A stretch of DNA of 64,000 bases from assembly GCA_943330705.2 (NCBI GenBank), contig CALQIT020000003.1:42506-106505 (forward strand). The letters run 5' to 3'. Below, piece after piece: positions 61,311 through 64,000 of this stretch. The number at the start of each line of letters is the position of its first letter. Positions within the stretch are counted from its first letter, which is position 1. The translations under genes and the position numbers were made by a program. Below the pieces are notes generated by a model. That model did not search any database. It was not told where the DNA came from and was given only the letters and a program-made list of their open reading frames with translations. Origin of the DNA: Streptomyces griseus (GTDB lineage Bacteria > Bdellovibrionota > Bdellovibrionia > Bdellovibrionales > Bdellovibrionaceae).

Positions 61311-61692
61311 CTTCTTGCTCCTTAACCAGGCTGGTGTGTTTATTCAAAATATTTATCACCATAGTTCGACTAAACGGTTTCTTCAAATAATCGATGCATC
61401 CGGCAGACAGAGCTTGTTCGATCATCATGTCATCTTCAATCGTTGAGCAGGCAATAACTTTTACGTCGGCCAGGCTTTCTAAAATTTCTTTGGTTGCTTG
61501 AATGCCATTTTTCTTTGGCATTACCAAATCCATTAAAACGAAATTTGGCTTTAAGGCAAGTGCTTGCCTAACGGCCTCTTCGCCATCAACAGCTTGACCC
61601 ACAACCAAGAAGCCAGCGGAACTACAGATACGATTTAAGATTTCTCTTATAAAACCAGCATCGTCGACAATAAGAACTCTATCTTGTGACAT
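61303..61692 (-). CDS. CheY-like single-domain response regulator
   Basis: 129 residues consisting of one receiver domain: VDDAGFIREIL, phospho-acceptor Asp55 in VLMDLVMPKKNG, the Thr/Ser switch in IACSTIED, and the Lys in DYLKKPFS. No output domain. It probably passes the signal through protein contacts (flagellum, chemotaxis or other). Overlaps the small membrane-protein gene downstream. The kinase partner is not adjacent. Confidence 0.92.
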   Translation of the reverse strand: MSQDRVLIVDDAGFIREILNRICSSAGFLVVGQAVDGEEAVRQALALKPNFVLMDLVMPKKNGIQATKEILESLADVKVIACSTIEDDMMIEQALSAGCIDYLKKPFSRTMVINILNKHTSLVKEQEDV

Positions 61693-61761
61693 CTGTCTAT
61701 TTTACAGCTTATTGGCCAGCCTAAGAAACTTAAAAGGGACATCTAGACGAACAGATGGGGT

Positions 61762-61781
61762 AAAAAATGGCTAGGGCCAGC
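61762..61781 (-). terminator. Weak terminator of the 61784-62842 gene
   Basis: On the minus strand TGGC-CCTA-GCCA is followed directly by six T, starting three bases after the stop codon. The stem has only four pairs, so it is weak. Confidence 0.33.
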
Positions 61782-61783
61782 TT

Positions 61784-62842
61784 TTAATGACCCCAGCGAT
61801 AGCCAAAGGAAAAAATAGTTAAAGAATTGCTAACACTAACGCCAGAGGCCGCGCTGCTAGTTTCTGGATCAATTTGGCTTGCAGGTCCAGTGAACTGATT
61901 TTTTTCGATAATTGATTTTAAATTCCAGGTCACCTGGTGTTCCCGAGAAAGCTTAAATTCGCCACCTAACTGCAAAGAAAATCTTGAAGTTTCGACCCCT
62001 GTTCCGGATTGAAGATCCAGGGCTGTTGCTGTCTCTTGATGATTCATCCTAGGGAAAAACTCTGCGCCAAAGACCCAAGAAAAACTAGGCGAAACAGGAA
62101 CTCGAGTTAAAAGCAGTAAGCCAAGGCCAGTGGACTTGAGTTTAACCCGCTTTGTTTCATCACTTGGGATCGTAAGGCGATATTCGCTAAATTGCAGGCC
62201 TGCCTCAACTGAGTTCGCCTTACGAGATGAACCAAAATGCTTACGAATTTTGACACCGATATCGGTCAACTCGTGCTTAACCGCAACTCTAGAATGTAAC
62301 TTTGGATCACTTGAGATATCTGCGCCCTGAGTGATTATAGTTTGGCCAAAGGTTGCGAATTGGGGCGATATCCAAAAGGTGCCGCCAACAAGTATATGTG
62401 GTGCGAAGCTAGAATACTGTCGAAAGCTATGGGACGAGGACGCCTGGTTGTAGAATAGTCCCGATGCAAAATTAATTTCAAAAAGATTTAGCCTGTTATC
62501 GTCCGGGTGCACAGTATCGACTCCAGATTCGGAAATTTCTTCCGTAACTTTTTCTTTGTCCGCAGACGCATTCGGACCTGCAAAAACATCTTCCATTGAT
62601 GGGTTTCTTACGCCGCGATTCTTTTTGACATATTCGGTAACACCAAAATTTTTTCGCGCCGGAGCTTCCTCTACGAAAGGCTTGCCTGGTGTCGTTTTAT
62701 AGCGACCCGATTGAAGTCCAGTTTCACTTGGTGAACTAGACCCTGTCAAAAGCACTTCATCCATTTGCGCAAACGTCAGCTGCGGCAGAACTGAAATTCC
62801 AACCCCGCAAAAAAGTGAAAGTATTTGAAGCCACGTTCTCAT
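61784..62842 (-). CDS. Probable outer-membrane beta-barrel protein of unknown function
   Basis: 352 residues. Signal peptide about 1-26. A charged, unstructured stretch (about 30-115) is followed by alternating strands with aromatic belts to the end (LFEINFASGLFYNQ, SFSWVFGAEFFPRMN, TIFSFGYRWGH), and the C-terminus ends in the barrel-like aromatic pattern. Few glycine-rich repeats. I infer a small outer-membrane barrel; no family name recognised. Divergent from the 62920 gene. Confidence 0.75.
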   Translation of the reverse strand: MRTWLQILSLFCGVGISVLPQLTFAQMDEVLLTGSSSPSETGLQSGRYKTTPGKPFVEEAPARKNFGVTEYVKKNRGVRNPSMEDVFAGPNASADKEKVTEEISESGVDTVHPDDNRLNLFEINFASGLFYNQASSSHSFRQYSSFAPHILVGGTFWISPQFATFGQTIITQGADISSDPKLHSRVAVKHELTDIGVKIRKHFGSSRKANSVEAGLQFSEYRLTIPSDETKRVKLKSTGLGLLLLTRVPVSPSFSWVFGAEFFPRMNHQETATALDLQSGTGVETSRFSLQLGGEFKLSREHQVTWNLKSIIEKNQFTGPASQIDPETSSAASGVSVSNSLTIFSFGYRWGH

Positions 62843-62919
62843 AAGAAATATTTCGGAGGAAGTCCTATATTACTGAAGCAAAATTGACCAGATTGAATAC
62901 TCTAGGCCATAATAGAATA

Positions 62920-64000
62920 ATGCAATTAACCGGGTCTAGCATTGCGCAAAAAATAATTCTCTTTTTAATCTCTTTACTGACGATCTGCTTTGGTATTTTT
63001 GCCAGAGGTCAAACCACTGCCTATCGCAGTTCTGTGGACGAAAGTCTAACAATTCGCACTGTTGCTATCGCGCCAATGGTCGATAACGTAGGTGGCATCT
63101 ATGCAAACCCACTGACGCAAACATTACAACAGACAACCCAAGAAGATCAGCAGTGGGCCTATCGGGTTTGGGTCGATTCAAAGTCGACAAAGCCCGAAGA
63201 ACTTGAAGATAAGCCCGAGCAAGTTAAAGCCATTTTAAAGAAGACAGGGGCTGATTCAGTTCTTAGCGGCAGAATTTCTAAAGGTCAGAAGGGTATTTCC
63301 ATCAAGTTGAATCTATTCTCAGGACCCGAAGGCTATTTGTTAGCACAAGAAGTTCTTACGGATTACTCGGGCTTTGAAACTTCAGACTTAAAGCTGCAAC
63401 TTAGGGATATGATCGGAAAGTTAAAAAATAGAATGCCCTACCAAGGTTTAATTCTAAGCCGAAAAAATCAAATGGTGACTTTCAATATTGGAACCGCAAG
63501 CGGTCTTCGTGTCGGCGATCCAATTTCAGTGATTCAGGTGATTAAGTTACACCGCCATCCAAAGTTTCATTTTCTAATCGGCACTGAGAAGGAAATTTTA
63601 GGTCGAATTAAAGTGACCAAAGTTGACGATGCAATCAGTTTTGGAACAATAGAAATGGAAAGAGAACCAAATATTTTGCTTGCGGGCATGAAGTTGTTAC
63701 CTATTAATTTTGTTAAATATCCTTCTGCGGTACCCCTGACTGATGGAAAAACTTTGCCTGACCTTAGCAGTAGTAAGGATAGCACAATTGCTTTTGGCGA
63801 AGATCCAAAAGAGTGGCAGGCCCAACGAGCACCGACTTTTGGTAAACTTGGGATTCTTTTGGGATTGGGGACTTATTCGATCAGCAATACAGTAGCAACA
63901 GATGGGGGAATCGAAGACAACAAAAGATTTGTTCCTTCAATCCATTTGCATGGAGAAATGTGGCTGACGACGAATTGGTATCTGGGTTTGAATTTAAAAC
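62920..64000 (+). CDS. Exported protein with a FlgT/CsgG-like stretch, partial at right edge
   Basis: ATG 62920 opens a frame that stays open to the window end (360 codons seen). Signal peptide or anchor at about 10-30. Residues 45-175 (LTIRTVAIAPMVDN, then GADSVLSGRISKGQ) resemble the nucleotide-free Rossmann-like domain of CsgG/TolB-N-type lipoprotein domains, and VTFNIGTASGLRVGDPISVI at about 188-207 resembles the C-terminal FlgT-like small domain. After residue 310 strand-like segments (FGKLGILLGLGTYSI, GEMWLTTNWYLGLNLK) suggest the start of an outer-membrane barrel. The domain calls are tentative; the protein is truncated here. Confidence 0.7.
   Translation, partial: MQLTGSSIAQKIILFLISLLTICFGIFARGQTTAYRSSVDESLTIRTVAIAPMVDNVGGIYANPLTQTLQQTTQEDQQWAYRVWVDSKSTKPEELEDKPEQVKAILKKTGADSVLSGRISKGQKGISIKLNLFSGPEGYLLAQEVLTDYSGFETSDLKLQLRDMIGKLKNRMPYQGLILSRKNQMVTFNIGTASGLRVGDPISVIQVIKLHRHPKFHFLIGTEKEILGRIKVTKVDDAISFGTIEMEREPNILLAGMKLLPINFVKYPSAVPLTDGKTLPDLSSSKDSTIAFGEDPKEWQAQRAPTFGKLGILLGLGTYSISNTVATDGGIEDNKRFVPSIHLHGEMWLTTNWYLGLNLK

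Noticed and set aside
1..64000. tRNA, rRNA, CRISPR arrays or insertion sequences
   Set aside because: I scanned for TPsiC-loop motifs in intergenic spaces, regularly spaced long repeats and transposase genes with terminal repeats and found none; a covariance-model search would settle the RNA genes.

Overview
The window (64 kb, no rRNA, tRNA, CRISPR array, insertion sequence or prophage seen) reads as an ordinary chromosomal segment of a predatory or predator-related member of the Bdellovibrionales. The argument is a Tad/Flp (type IVb) pilus operon at about 49.9-58.4 kb that runs straight into a secreted YD-repeat protein and a secreted protein of about 100 residues. This is the arrangement of the Bdellovibrio 'host-interaction' (hit) locus, Bd0109/Bd0108, as I recall it. 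FlbD-MotA-MotB, many orphan NtrB-like histidine kinases and a succinyl-arginine-type catabolic cluster fit the same group. By eye the base composition is A+T-richer than I would expect for B. bacteriovorus HD100, so a lower-GC relative is more likely; this was not computed.

Layout. 0-5.5 kb: the 3' end of glnA with a clear terminator, a GcvH-like protein without the lipoyl lysine, the phosphate importer pstSCAB on the minus strand, and a Rossmann-like unknown. 5.5-9.3 kb: MoxR AAA ATPase, DUF58 protein and TgpA-type transglutaminase (minus). 9.5-20.3 kb: a FIST sensor plus hybrid histidine kinase, then housekeeping and stress genes (YjdM/PhnA, alcohol dehydrogenase, DEAD-box helicase, YaiI, pirin, alkyltransferase-like protein, AI-2E-family permease, M48 protease, two YbjQ-family proteins), with an isolated small-terminase-like gene. 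20.6-28.9 kb: a 1466-residue secreted protein of unknown function with a second secreted unknown, a PAS histidine kinase, and flbD-motA-motB. 29.0-38.6 kb: PAP2 phosphatase, SDR epimerase, a monofunctional glycosyltransferase, an ABC-2 exporter, TypA/BipA, DusB, a membrane histidine kinase and a nitroreductase.

38.6-45.0 kb: a tight minus-strand operon of class III aminotransferase, M20 hydrolase, AstA, AstD and MltG. It looks like a succinyl-ornithine/arginine route in which an M20 enzyme replaces AstE and AstB is absent. 45.1-49.6 kb: BatE-like TPR/SH3 protein, cyclic-nucleotide-domain protein, AI-2E-family permease, BamD, TPR protein and Hpt.

49.9-58.4 kb: the tad operon has Flp pilin, a leaderless pilin-like peptide, prepilin peptidase, three further pilin/TadE-like proteins, CpaB, a stand-alone copy of the secretin N-domains, the secretin, a single-chain CpaE-CpaF fusion, and TadB; no TadC is seen. 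58.5-61.0 kb: the hit-like genes, then an unusual regulatory stretch with a roughly 32-bp-period repeat at the stop codon of the Bd0108-like gene, inverted repeats and a sigma-54-like promoter ahead of a second small secreted protein. 61.0-64 kb: a CheY-like regulator, a small membrane protein and two probable outer-membrane proteins, the last running off the edge.

Genes that probably act together: pstSCAB (phosphate uptake); moxR-DUF58-tgpA; FIST-kinase; flbD-motAB (motor); the aminotransferase-M20-astA-astD set (amino-acid catabolism to glutamate); and tad pilus plus hit (surface appendage and prey-dependence signalling, an inference from known Bdellovibrio biology).
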